Notes: a model not told the origin generated them from the sequence alone. A stretch of 64,000 nucleotides of DNA from Peptostreptococcus russellii (GCF_003012055.1 NZ_JYGE01000001.1:1-64000), one strand, 5' to 3'. Positions 18,130 through 26,795 are shown, numbered from the stretch's first letter. Translations and numbers: made by a program.

Positions 18130-19315
18130 ATTGAGCAAGTTTTTCCTTGTCTCTTCTCTTAATATTTTTAAATCCTATAAACCAAAGTGGGAATATAATA
18201 AAAAACCAGTTAAATATTCCAAGGTATTTGTAAGCTACATTTACGACCCACATAAGTCCTAGAGTAGATACAGCATAACAAGCAAGTAGTGTAATTATAC
18301 TAATAATAGCCTTCTTTAGAATTATATTATCCATTTTCTTAAGTACGTGTGGTTGAACTCTTTCAACTAGACCAAATACAAATCCAACAGCTGTTGTAAT
18401 AAGAGCTAAGAATAATAATATAGGGTAAAGTACTTCAAGAATTGGGATATTAAGTTGATTTACTATAAATATTGTAGGAAGTTTTCTAGATGCTTCGTTT
18501 AGGTATATATCTGGCATACCTGAGAATATTAATAAGCAAATTCCAACTAGCATCAGTAAGTTGATTATACAACCAATGATCATAGCACCCTTAGCTTCTT
18601 CTTTATATTGACCACCCTTGAATGAAGATGTGATACCACCAATTGCACTAATCTGGAAACCTGCATAAGTAAGTGCCCATAAAAGAGCATTTCCTATATT
18701 TCCAGGAACAGTTTCAGTACTTCCTGAAACACTCCACTTAGACGAATTTGGATTTACATATCCTTCAGACATAAGCTTTACTATTTGTGGTGAAAATTTA
18801 ATTAGACCTGCAACTAATACTATAGATACTATAATTAAGATTGCTGCTGTCATTATCATTGCATTCTTTCTAACTATTTTTTCTCCAAAAATACATATTA
18901 AAGTGACGATTGCTACCATAGCGATAGAACCCACAAGTACTGGTAGACCTAAATACTGATTGGCAAGTAGACCACCTGTTGCAATTGTAGCGGCTGTAGC
19001 TGCAATTGTAGTAATAATAATACTGATGTCCATAGCTGGTGTAAAAAATTTAGATAATTTACCAAAAGCTTCTTTGGACCAAGCGTCATAGCTCCACTTA
19101 TCAGTCTGCCTAGCAGTTTCAAGACCTACATAGTAAGTAAGTGCTATAATGATGAATGTTAATATTGGCATAAATACACCAAACCATCCGTGATTAGCGA
19201 AGTATTGAAGTTCCTGAGTACCAGAAGCAAATCCAGCTCCGCAGTGTGTTGAGAACCAAACTGTCGCAACACCGATACTTATGGAAGTTAAATACTTGTT
19301 CTTTTTCTTTTCCAT
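18128..19315 (-). CDS. YkvI-type APC-superfamily membrane transporter
   Basis: 395-residue integral membrane protein with roughly ten hydrophobic helices. The N-terminus SIGVATVWFSTHCGAGFASGTQ has the glycine-rich unwound first helix of the amino acid/polyamine/organocation fold; overall it resembles the YkvI-like family found in clostridia. Substrate unknown; amino acids or related organic ions are plausible. Start ATG follows AGGGGGATTTATA on the minus strand. It is a single-gene unit convergent with metK. Confidence 0.75.
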   Translation of the reverse strand: MEKKKNKYLTSISIGVATVWFSTHCGAGFASGTQELQYFANHGWFGVFMPILTFIIIALTYYVGLETARQTDKWSYDAWSKEAFGKLSKFFTPAMDISIIITTIAATAATIATGGLLANQYLGLPVLVGSIAMVAIVTLICIFGEKIVRKNAMIMTAAILIIVSIVLVAGLIKFSPQIVKLMSEGYVNPNSSKWSVSGSTETVPGNIGNALLWALTYAGFQISAIGGITSSFKGGQYKEEAKGAMIIGCIINLLMLVGICLLIFSGMPDIYLNEASRKLPTIFIVNQLNIPILEVLYPILLFLALITTAVGFVFGLVERVQPHVLKKMDNIILKKAIISIITLLACYAVSTLGLMWVVNVAYKYLGIFNWFFIIFPLWFIGFKNIKRRDKEKLAQ

Positions 19316-19780
19316 TATAAATCCCCCTTATTAAATTGTGAAAAAATGTGAACATATGCTAGAAAACTATTTCCTAATATAGAGATTATTATAACACATA
19401 TTATATAATTTTTTAACAAAAAAATAAAAAATGTTTATCTTATTTTTTATTGGGTACAATTCTATTAAAATAATATTTTAACGATGAATAGCTTTTTTAT
19501 GATGAATAGCTTTTTTATTAGGATATTTCTTGAATTATATAAAAGATACGTTAAAAGTATAGTAAGTGAATGGGTAAAAAAGATATATTAAAGTAAGAAT
19601 ATATATAAAAAAAAATTTATACTATATTAAAATTAAGTTTATGCTTACTTAAAGTAATATTTTTTAAATCGTGCTTGTATGATAAAATTGTCTACTGAGA
19701 AAACGTTTTAATTAGAATTCGAAATAGTTAGATAACATACTTTTTCACTATTTTATTAAATATTATGAATATTTTTAAAT
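19316..19780. other. Divergent intergenic region (transporter / adh)
   Basis: Holds the promoters of the minus-strand transporter and the plus-strand dehydrogenase. Visible structure: a perfect 18-bp direct repeat GATGAATAGCTTTTTTAT at 19483-19500 and 19501-19518, and an AAAACGTTTT palindrome at 19700-19709 that resembles the core of a cre site. No gene. Confidence 0.6.
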
Positions 19781-19793
19781 GGAGGTTTTCAAT

Positions 19794-20855
19794 ATGAAGG
19801 GTTTTGCAATGCTAGAAATAGGTAAAGTTGGCTGGATTGAAAAAGAAGAACCAAAATGTGGTCCAATGGACGCTATAGTTAAACCGATTGCTTTGGCTCC
19901 TTGTACATCTGACGTACATACTGTATGGGAAGGTGCTGTAGGAGAAAGAAGTGATATGATTCTAGGCCATGAATGTTGTGGTGAAATTGTAGAGGTTGGA
20001 GAACTAGTTAAGGATTTTAAGGCTGGTGATAGAGTACTTGTTCCAGCTATTACACCTGATTGGAACTCTCTAGAAGCTCAGGGTGGCTATAGTATGCACT
20101 CTGGTGGTATGTTGGCTGGCTGGAAATTTTCAAACTTTAAGGATGGTGTTTTTGGAGAACTTTTCCATGTAAATGATGCTGATGGAAACCTAGCTCTTCT
20201 TCCAGATAATATAGAGCCAGAAGAAGCTTGTATGTTATCAGATATGGTTCCTACTGGTTTTCATGGTGTTGAGCTTGCAGATGTTCAGTTCGGTGATGAA
20301 GTATTAGTTATTGGTATTGGACCAGTTGGTCTAATGGCAGTTGCTGGAGCTAATTTAAGAGGAGCTTCTAGAATTTTAGCAGTTGGTACTAGACAAGTAT
20401 GTATAGATGCAGCAAAGTTCTATGGTGCGACAGACTTTATTAGCTATAAGGATGGTCCTATAGCTAAGCAGGTACTAGATATGACAGATGGCAAGGGTGT
20501 AGATAGAGTAATTATAGCTGGTGGTACTGTGGATACATTTGCTGAAGCTGTAGAATGCTTAAAGCCAGGTGGTAAGATTGGTAATGTAAACTACTTAGGT
20601 TCAGGTGATTATGTAAAGATTCCTAGAGTTGAATGGGGAGTAGGTATGGGTCACAAGGAAATCAAGGGTGGCTTGATGCCAGGTGGAAGACTTAGAATGG
20701 AAAAGTTAGCAAAGTTGGTGTCTGTAGGAAAGCTTGATTTGTCTAAGTTGATTACACACAGATTTGAAGGTTTTGATCATGTAGAAGAAGCCTTGATACT
20801 TATGAAAGACAAGCCAAGGGATCTTATAAAACCAGTTGTAAGAGTAGAAAAATAG
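19794..20855 (+). CDS. adh: NADP-type secondary-alcohol dehydrogenase (zinc-dependent)
   Basis: Medium-chain zinc alcohol dehydrogenase of the clostridial isopropanol dehydrogenase type. With the ATG at 19794 (GGAGG nine bases upstream) it is 353 residues and lines up with the C. beijerinckii enzyme as I remember it: zinc ligands Cys37, His59, Asp150; Glu60; and Gly198, Thr199, Arg200, Tyr218 where that enzyme has Gly, Ser, Arg, Tyr for NADP phosphate. The same residue numbers show an unbroken register. Likely reduces acetone, 2-butanone or similar to the secondary alcohol with NADPH. An in-frame ATG at 19779 contains the Shine-Dalgarno and is not used. Confidence 0.9.
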   Translation: MKGFAMLEIGKVGWIEKEEPKCGPMDAIVKPIALAPCTSDVHTVWEGAVGERSDMILGHECCGEIVEVGELVKDFKAGDRVLVPAITPDWNSLEAQGGYSMHSGGMLAGWKFSNFKDGVFGELFHVNDADGNLALLPDNIEPEEACMLSDMVPTGFHGVELADVQFGDEVLVIGIGPVGLMAVAGANLRGASRILAVGTRQVCIDAAKFYGATDFISYKDGPIAKQVLDMTDGKGVDRVIIAGGTVDTFAEAVECLKPGGKIGNVNYLGSGDYVKIPRVEWGVGMGHKEIKGGLMPGGRLRMEKLAKLVSVGKLDLSKLITHRFEGFDHVEEALILMKDKPRDLIKPVVRVEK

Positions 20856-20927
20856 ACATAAAATTGAATTTATTATATAATGTACCTGTTAGAAGAGTTG
20901 AGATATACAGGTCCTTATAGAGATTAT

Positions 20928-20956
20928 AAATGGCCCGTTTTTACGGGTCATTTTTA
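20928..20956 (+). terminator. adh terminator
   Basis: AATGGCCCGT/ACGGGTCATT stem of 10 pairs (one G-T), loop TTTT, then T's. A second hairpin ACCTGT/ACAGGT lies just upstream (20884-20912). Confidence 0.92.
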
Positions 20957-21025
20957 TTAATATTATTTAAAATAGCAATATGAATAATAAAAATTAGTAA
21001 GTTATTTTCGACTTGAAGGGAGGAG

Positions 21026-21043
21026 AAGGGTAGATTTACCTTT
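21026..21043 (+). promoter_or_regulatory. Hairpin between Shine-Dalgarno and start of the CobW-type gene
   Basis: AAGGGTA-GATT-TACCTTT forms seven pairs between the only good ribosome site (GGGAGGAG, 21018-21025) and the ATG at 21055. Removing the hairpin brings the spacing from 29 to 11 nt. No other Shine-Dalgarno is present, and an in-frame stop at 21031 excludes an earlier start. Confidence 0.45.
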
Positions 21044-21054
21044 CGAATAAATAT

Positions 21055-21948
21055 ATGAAGATTTTACTTGTATCAGGATTTTTGGGAGCGGGAAAGACTA
21101 CTTTTATTGAGGAGATGACAAGGAAAGTAAAAAAAGATTTTGTTGTTTTAGAAAATGAATATGGAGAAGTAGGCATAGATGGAGATTTATTGAAGAAAGA
21201 TTATGATAAGGTCTGGGAAATGACAGAAGGTTGTATATGTTGTTCTATGAAGTCGAACTTTGCAAACTCTGTTATGACAATCGCAAATTCTATGGATCCA
21301 GAAATACTAATTGTGGAGCCAACTGGAGTGGGTATGTTAAGTTCAGTTATGAATAATATTAAGAAAGTTGAATATGACAGAATACAGATACTAGAGCCTG
21401 TTACTATAGTGGATCCTATGTGTATAGATCTTTACAAGGAAGAGTTTCAAGATATATTTATAGACCAGATAAAAAGTTCAAGAATGATAATAATATCTAA
21501 AACAGAGGGGCTAGAACTTGACTTGATTGAAAATGCGAAAAAGTTTATAAAAGATATTAATCCAGAAGCAGATATTTTTGATGGGGGCTACTCTAGGTAT
21601 GATACTTCTTGGTGGGAAGGAATTTTAGAAAAACCATGGATATCAAGAGATGACTCTAAAAAGGGAGTGGCTTTGGAGAGTGAGATTGACAATATAGGCT
21701 TTACAGGTGTATCATTTGACAGTCTGCTAACTTTTCAAAGTTATATGTCGGCAATAATGAGAGCTAGGTTTGGAAATATTATAAGGGCAAAGGGATTTTT
21801 AAAAATCAATGATGTTTGGACAAAGCTTGATATAGTTGGAGAAAACTATACATTGAAAGAAATAGAGCCGATGGACACTTCAAAAATAATATTGATAGGA
21901 ACTGATCTACATAAAGAAGAATTAACGATATTATTTAAACAAGATTAA
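21055..21948 (+). CDS. CobW/COG0523-family GTPase (metal-handling)
   Basis: 297-residue G3E GTPase with Walker A GFLGAGKTT at 8-16, the family CxCC motif (EGCICCSM, Cys 60, 62, 63) that binds metal, and a guanine-recognition ISKTE motif near 150. COG0523 proteins act as metallochaperones or metal-insertion factors; the closest roles include cobalamin-related and zinc-handling members, and some anaerobe versions sit with corrinoid or methyltransferase genes. No such neighbour is here, so the metal is unknown. Flanked by adh (zinc-dependent) and recD2. Confidence 0.85.
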   Translation: MKILLVSGFLGAGKTTFIEEMTRKVKKDFVVLENEYGEVGIDGDLLKKDYDKVWEMTEGCICCSMKSNFANSVMTIANSMDPEILIVEPTGVGMLSSVMNNIKKVEYDRIQILEPVTIVDPMCIDLYKEEFQDIFIDQIKSSRMIIISKTEGLELDLIENAKKFIKDINPEADIFDGGYSRYDTSWWEGILEKPWISRDDSKKGVALESEIDNIGFTGVSFDSLLTFQSYMSAIMRARFGNIIRAKGFLKINDVWTKLDIVGENYTLKEIEPMDTSKIILIGTDLHKEELTILFKQD

Positions 21949-22132
21949 GTTAAAATAAAAGAAATAATATAAAAGTTTGACGAGAATTATCTTAAGTAAA
22001 GAAAGTTTGTGATGTTATTTGAACAAAGAAACGTTATCATGTAAAAAATAACTTTTTATATACTTAAATAAAATATTAGCAAATAGCTATGATAAAAATA
22101 ATAAATTGACTAAATTACATCAGGAGGCATTT

Positions 22133-24355
22133 ATGGAAAAGTTTGAAGGTACAGTTTCAGATATTGTTTTTTACAATGAAGACAATGGCTACACTGTAGC
22201 AAAAATAAAAACTGAAGATTTTACAGAAGTAATCACGGGGATTATGCCTGGAATTGCCACTGGTGAAAATATAGAAATAGAAGGAACTTGGAATATTCAC
22301 GATACATATGGAAGACAGTTTAATGTATCTTCTTATCAGGTTGTCGTTCCATCGACAATTAGTGGTATACTTTCTTTTCTCTCATCAGGGGTAATTAAGG
22401 GTGTTGGAGAAAAAATGGCAAAAAAAATAGTTGATATGTTTGGAATACAAACTTTAGAAGTTATACAAAAACACCCAGAAGAATTATTGAAAATTGAAGG
22501 TATAGGACAAAAAAAGTTAGCTCCGATAATAGAAAGTTATAATGAAAATATGGGAGTTAAAAATGTTATAGTTGCACTTTCACCATATGGAATAAGTCCC
22601 AAGTTGAGTATGAAGATATTTAAAAAATATGGATCTGCCTCCTTAGATGTTGTGAGAAGCAATCCATACCAATTAATAGATGATATAGTCGGTATAGGAT
22701 TTAAGGTTGCGGATGATATAGCAAAAAGCTCTGGGATAGAGGCAGATTCAAGATATAGGATTGAGCAGGGGATTATACATGTTTTAAAGTCATCGATAAA
22801 CAATGGTCACACTTTTTTACCAGAAGAAATAGTGACAAAAGAAGCCTTGGAACTTTTGACTGTTGATAAGGAAAAAGTAGAAGAATCTATATTTGAACTT
22901 GCACTGGCTCGTAAGATCGTGCTTGAAAGTTATGGTGGATACAACATAATATATCTTTCAAGATATTATAGGGCAGAATTGGATGTTTGTGTGAATCTTG
23001 TTAAACTATCAAATGCTAGTCACAAAGACCTTAAAATTGATATAGAGTCTGAACTAGAGGAATTTCAAGAAAATGAAGGAATTTATCTTGCTGCGGCACA
23101 GAAACAAGCAGTAAGAGCAGCATTTGAAAATGGGGTAATGGTTTTGACAGGTGGTCCTGGTACAGGTAAGACTACAACAATCAATACTATTATCAATCTA
23201 TTTAAAATAAATAACAATAAGGTAGTTCTTGCAGCTCCAACGGGAAGAGCGGCTAAGAGGATGACTGAAACAACTGGTGTAGAAGCTAAAACAATACATA
23301 GACTACTTGAAATGGCATTTGATTCTGATGATAGAGTAATATTTACAAAAAACCAAGAAGAACCAATAGAGGCGGACGTTATAATAGTTGATGAAGCATC
23401 TATGATAGATATATTTTTGATGGACAATCTTTTAAAAGCTATGAGCTTAAAAACAAGATTGATAATTGTAGGTGATGCAGATCAGCTTCCTTCAGTAGGG
23501 GCAGGAAATGTACTTGGAGATATTATATCATCAGAAGTAATAACTACAATTAGATTGACTGAGATTTTCAGACAGGCACAGGAGAGCGATATAATAGTAA
23601 ATGCTCATAAAATAAACAATGGACAAGATATTGTAGCCAATAAAAAAAATAGTGATTTCTTCTTTATTAATAAGGAAAGTGATGAGGAAATTCTTCGTGA
23701 AATAGAAAGTTTATTGAGTGGAAGACTCGGGAAATTTTATAAGATTGATTCATTAAAAGATATACAGGTTCTCTCTCCTATGAGAAAAGGAACTGCAGGC
23801 GTAAATAATATAAATATAGAGCTTCAAAAGGTACTAAACCCTCATTTTAAATCTAGGCAAGAAGTTGAACTTATGAAGAGAATATTTAGAGTAGGCGATA
23901 AAGTAATGCAGATAAAAAATAATTATTCAAGAAATTGGAATAATGAAAAGGGAACAGAGCATGGTGAAGGTATCTACAATGGAGATATAGGTTATATATA
24001 CCATATAGATAAGGCGGCAAAAACAATATATATTATTTTTGATGAATATAAAATTTTTAAATATAAATTTGATGAACTAGATGAACTAGAACACTGTTTT
24101 TGTACAACTGTTCATAAAAGTCAGGGTAGTGAGTTTCCCGTAGTGATAATGCCTATGACTTGGGGACCTCCGATGCTTTTGAGTAGAAATCTTTTATATA
24201 CTGCAGTTACAAGGGCTAAGAAACTCGTGGTAATTGTAGGTAGAAAAAAATATATGGACTATATGATTTCCAATAACAGGAATAATGACAGATATTCTAA
24301 TCTAGCCTACAAGCTATCCTCATTTAAAAGAAATGATATACTGGAATTAGATTAA
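22133..24355 (+). CDS. recD2: RecD2-type ATP-dependent DNA helicase
   Basis: 5'-3' helicase of superfamily 1B acting in DNA repair and replication-fork handling; found in bacteria without RecBC. From ATG 22133 (AGGAGG nine bases upstream) it is 740 residues: N-terminal OB/HhH region with GIGQKKL, Walker A GGPGTGKTTT near 340, Walker B VDEASMID near 420, and the C-terminal helicase motif VHKSQGSEFP near 670. An upstream in-frame TTG at 22106 precedes the Shine-Dalgarno and is rejected. comF follows with 37 bases between. Confidence 0.94.
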   Translation: MEKFEGTVSDIVFYNEDNGYTVAKIKTEDFTEVITGIMPGIATGENIEIEGTWNIHDTYGRQFNVSSYQVVVPSTISGILSFLSSGVIKGVGEKMAKKIVDMFGIQTLEVIQKHPEELLKIEGIGQKKLAPIIESYNENMGVKNVIVALSPYGISPKLSMKIFKKYGSASLDVVRSNPYQLIDDIVGIGFKVADDIAKSSGIEADSRYRIEQGIIHVLKSSINNGHTFLPEEIVTKEALELLTVDKEKVEESIFELALARKIVLESYGGYNIIYLSRYYRAELDVCVNLVKLSNASHKDLKIDIESELEEFQENEGIYLAAAQKQAVRAAFENGVMVLTGGPGTGKTTTINTIINLFKINNNKVVLAAPTGRAAKRMTETTGVEAKTIHRLLEMAFDSDDRVIFTKNQEEPIEADVIIVDEASMIDIFLMDNLLKAMSLKTRLIIVGDADQLPSVGAGNVLGDIISSEVITTIRLTEIFRQAQESDIIVNAHKINNGQDIVANKKNSDFFFINKESDEEILREIESLLSGRLGKFYKIDSLKDIQVLSPMRKGTAGVNNINIELQKVLNPHFKSRQEVELMKRIFRVGDKVMQIKNNYSRNWNNEKGTEHGEGIYNGDIGYIYHIDKAAKTIYIIFDEYKIFKYKFDELDELEHCFCTTVHKSQGSEFPVVIMPMTWGPPMLLSRNLLYTAVTRAKKLVVIVGRKKYMDYMISNNRNNDRYSNLAYKLSSFKRNDILELD

Positions 24356-24372
24356 AGCCTAAAATATCTATG

Positions 24373-24388
24373 TCTCCTAAAAAGGAGA
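24373..24388 (+). promoter_or_regulatory. Hairpin sequestering the comF ribosome-binding site
   Basis: TCTCCT-AAAA-AGGAGA is a perfect six-pair hairpin whose 3' arm is the comF Shine-Dalgarno, five bases before its ATG. It would lower comF translation unless opened, for example by ribosomes finishing recD2 18 bases upstream. The T-run is absent, so it is not a terminator. Confidence 0.5.
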
Positions 24389-24392
24389 AGAG

Positions 24393-25193
24393 ATGTCTTT
24401 TTATATAAAACTATTTGAAAAAAGCGTTAAAGTAGCGGAAAAAATAATAGAAACAATATATCCGAAAAATTTAAACTGCATAATATGTTCAATGCCTATA
24501 AGTAGGGAAAATAAGTATTCTATGTGTAAAACTTGCTTTGACGAGATAATATTTATTAAAGACTCATGTGAAAAATGTGGAAAAGCAGTTATAAACACAA
24601 ATTTAGATGAGGAAGTATATTTAAAGGATTGTCCTTATTGTAGGAATAAAAACTTTTTATTTGATAGGAATATTTCTATCTTAGAATACGGAGAGGTATC
24701 TAAAAAGTTAGTGTTTTTTCTAAAGTATGGCAAAAAAACATATTTATCTAAAATAATAGCAGAAATGATATTTGATTCTCTTTCTAATTCAAATAAATTA
24801 GAGGAGCTTATTGGAGTAGATTATATAACATACGTGCCCTTGAGCAAGAAGAGGCTTAAAAAAAGAGGATTTAATCAATCCCAAAAATTGGCTATATACT
24901 TTTCTAATAAGATGGGGATAGAATGTGTGGATATGTTGATAAGAAATAAAGATACAAAGAAATTACATCAATTAAATTATAAAGAACGCAAAAAAGAATT
25001 AAAAAATGTCTTTTCTGTGGATAAAAAATTCAAAGGTGAAATAGAGAGCAAGAATATACTTTTGATAGATGATATATTTACCACAGCCAGTACGGTGGAT
25101 GAGATAAGCAAAGTTTTAAAGTTAAATGGTGCAGATAAAGTCATATCATTAACATTTTTAACAGGAAAATATGTAAAAGATATTGACATTTAA
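24393..25193 (+). CDS. comF: ComF-family phosphoribosyltransferase-like protein
   Basis: 266 residues. The N-terminus has four Cys pairs (29/32, 45/48, 59/62, 80/83) forming zinc ribbons, and the C-terminus a PRPP-binding loop LLIDDIFTTAST near 218-230. ComF is needed for DNA uptake in naturally competent bacteria, but the family is widespread and its biochemical reaction is unclear. Downstream in the recD2-comF unit. Its 3' end contains a promoter for the structured RNA that follows. Confidence 0.9.
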   Translation: MSFYIKLFEKSVKVAEKIIETIYPKNLNCIICSMPISRENKYSMCKTCFDEIIFIKDSCEKCGKAVINTNLDEEVYLKDCPYCRNKNFLFDRNISILEYGEVSKKLVFFLKYGKKTYLSKIIAEMIFDSLSNSNKLEELIGVDYITYVPLSKKRLKKRGFNQSQKLAIYFSNKMGIECVDMLIRNKDTKKLHQLNYKERKKELKNVFSVDKKFKGEIESKNILLIDDIFTTASTVDEISKVLKLNGADKVISLTFLTGKYVKDIDI

Positions 25194-25211
25194 GTCATAA
25201 GCATTTAAACT
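25183..25211 (+). promoter_or_regulatory. Promoter of the structured RNA
   Basis: TTGACA at 25183-25188 (inside the last codons of comF) and TAAACT at 25206-25211 with 17 bases between. The predicted start, about 25218, coincides with the first base of the RNA's closing stem, a strong sign of an independent RNA gene. Confidence 0.8.
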
Positions 25212-25217
25212 AAGAAA

Positions 25218-25460
25218 GTATTTAGGTCTGTGGTTGAAAGTCCAAGCCAGTCGCGGGCAAAGGGATCCACGTAAGCATTACAAAAAATTATAAAGATGTG
25301 AGCATGGCGCGGCTTAGAAGTAAGACCTGCCGATAATAAAATCGAGAGAGTTAGTAGTGCGGCAAACCCAAAGCGAAAGTTCCAGCAGGCGAGTGTGGGG
25401 TCAAAGATCAGGTCAGCTAAATATGAAGCTTCCTTTAAGTTTTTAAGGGGAGCTTTTTCT
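25218..25460 (+). ncRNA. Structured non-coding RNA, probable raiA motif
   Basis: A GC-richer block of about 205 nt with its own promoter and terminator. Closing stem TATTTAG (25219-25225)/CTAAATA (25417-25423); inner stems AAGCC/GGCTT with CGC/GCG, TGCCG/CGGCA, CCCA/TGGG, and a possible pseudoknot CCTGC/GCAGG. No open frame spans it. Size, multi-helix fold and position between comF and secA fit the raiA-motif RNA of clostridia, which as I recall normally precedes the raiA (hibernation factor) gene. Here no raiA gene follows. The fold and transcription unit are well supported; the family name is from context and memory and should be tested. Confidence 0.72.
25426..25460 (+). terminator. Terminator of the structured RNA
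   Basis: AAGCTTCCTTTAA / TTAAGGGGAGCTT, 13 pairs including G-T, loop GTTT, then a T-run. It starts three bases after the closing stem. Confidence 0.92.
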
Positions 25461-25695
25461 TATGGAAATTTTTTATTATTTTTGCATAAAGATTATTGTT
25501 TTTGCATAAAAATAGTAAGTAAATTGTATCGCTAAGTGTAAAAGTAGGGAAAGAAGCATCGTGGAAAATCTTATTAGTAAAATACTTATTATTTTGAACT
25601 ATACATTTATTATTAGATATTATATACTGAAAGAAATTATGAAAAATATTTGTTCTAGATAGCTTTATAGCTAGAATATTTTTAGCTATAGGATA
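25461..25695. other. Non-coding region with decayed sequence
   Basis: No gene. Contains a direct repeat of TTTTTGCATAAA (25490-25499 and 25499-25510 region) and the folT-like remnant at 25499-25556. Confidence 0.6.
25499..25556 (-). pseudogene. Duplicated, decayed fragment of the folT gene
   Basis: The stretch TTTGCATAAAAATAGTAAG... to ...GTAAAAGTAGGGAAA matches 25961-26026 inside folT in the same orientation, with scattered substitutions. It lacks 12 bases, exactly what deletion between the two TAAGT direct repeats of the intact gene would remove. It is too short to code. It suggests a partial tandem duplication of folT or the relic of a second ECF S-component. Confidence 0.7.
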
Positions 25696-25696
25696 G

Positions 25697-25724
25697 AAAA
25701 AGCAGCGCCTAAGCGCCGCTTTTC
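25697..25724 (-). terminator. folT terminator
   Basis: On the minus strand AAAAGCGGCGC-TTAG-GCGCTGCTTTTTC: a GC-rich stem with one G-T pair and a T-run, downstream of the folT stop. Confidence 0.9.
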
Positions 25725-25747
25725 AAACTATTAAAATATATTTTATT

Positions 25748-26272
25748 TTAACGTACTAGCTTTTGTTTTTCTATCAGTTTTCCACAAGCATATATAAGTG
25801 TAACTTTGATAGGGAAAATTGCTATGAATTTAATAACTCTAGGTATGGCAAATATTTTTGCACCATACATAATGCTTAACCAAATAGGTGTAAGCAATAG
25901 TGTTATTACAATTCCTTCAAATAATACGCAAAGTGAAATTCTTTTAATAGATAATTCCTTTTTGTATAAAAATAGTCCGTAAATTATACCGCTAAGTATA
26001 GCATTAAGTGTAAAACCAGGGAAAAATGGTCCTGTTGGTCTAATTATATATTGTATTATATCAGAGACTCCAGCGATAAGACCTGCAATAAGGGGACCAT
26101 ACATCATAGCAGCCATTACAATTGCTAAAAAGCCGAATGAAATTTCCATTATGTTGCTAAGTACAATTCTGAAGAAATCAACTATGACTGCAATTGCTAT
26201 TAGTAATGCTGATCCCGTTAAAGTACGAACATCTTTAAGACTTGCTCCTTTTAAATTGAATTTTTCCTTCAT
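25748..26272 (-). CDS. folT: ECF transporter S component, folate type (FolT-like)
   Basis: 174-residue membrane protein with six hydrophobic segments that captures a vitamin for an energy-coupling-factor transporter; the shared EcfAAT module is not in this window. The segment IRPTGPFFPGFTLNAILSGIIYG is the hallmark I associate with the folate family of S components, so folate is the likely substrate. The start is the ATG at 26272, behind AGGAGG; an upstream in-frame ATG at 26296 lies before the Shine-Dalgarno. No riboswitch was recognised upstream. Confidence 0.83.
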   Translation of the reverse strand: MKEKFNLKGASLKDVRTLTGSALLIAIAVIVDFFRIVLSNIMEISFGFLAIVMAAMMYGPLIAGLIAGVSDIIQYIIRPTGPFFPGFTLNAILSGIIYGLFLYKKELSIKRISLCVLFEGIVITLLLTPIWLSIMYGAKIFAIPRVIKFIAIFPIKVTLIYACGKLIEKQKLVR

Positions 26273-26300
26273 TTGTTCACCTCCTAACGAACGCAAATTT

Positions 26301-26335
26301 TATAGTATATAATATTATTTATATAATATACTATA
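26301..26335. promoter_or_regulatory. Inverted repeat in the folT promoter region
   Basis: Perfect 10-bp arms TATAGTATAT (26301-26310) and ATATACTATA (26326-26335) separated by 15 bases, 30 bases upstream of the folT start. Could be an operator or simply overlapping -10 elements on both strands; AT-richness limits confidence. Confidence 0.4.
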
Positions 26336-26780
26336 ATTTTATAAAAATCAATCATTGTATTTATATTTTTAAATAAATAGATTTTACAGAACAGATTATA
26401 ACATAATAGTGCTTGAGTTCAAAAGATATTTTAATAAGCAAATCATACAGATTATATTTATTAAGTAAATATGATTTTTTAGACATAAGATAGATACTTG
26501 ATAGCCTTAGATGAAGTTATTAGATCTAGATTTTTGATGGGAAAGAGTACATTTACTAAAAAATGATATATAGTAAAAAATATAAAAAAGAGTTTATAAT
26601 ATCAAAAATAAAATACATATTATTTAGAAATAATAAAAAAATAATAATTAAAATAAAAAGAAAGCAATATTCAAAATAAATATCAAAAAGATAGTTAGGC
26701 AAAATAAAAGCAATAAAATAAAAAAATCAATATATAAAAATAGCAAGGGTCAAAGTAATTATCAAAAGAGCAATTAAAAA
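26336..26780. other. AT-rich intergenic region between folT and the small membrane protein
   Basis: About 440 bases separating divergent genes. No gene, RNA motif or clear repeat seen. Confidence 0.6.
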
Positions 26781-26795
26781 AAAGAGGAGGTTTAT

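Noticed and set aside
25219-25423. RNase P RNA, suggested by GAAAGTCC near the 5' end
   Set aside because: Too short by more than 100 nt and the other conserved RNase P blocks are missing.
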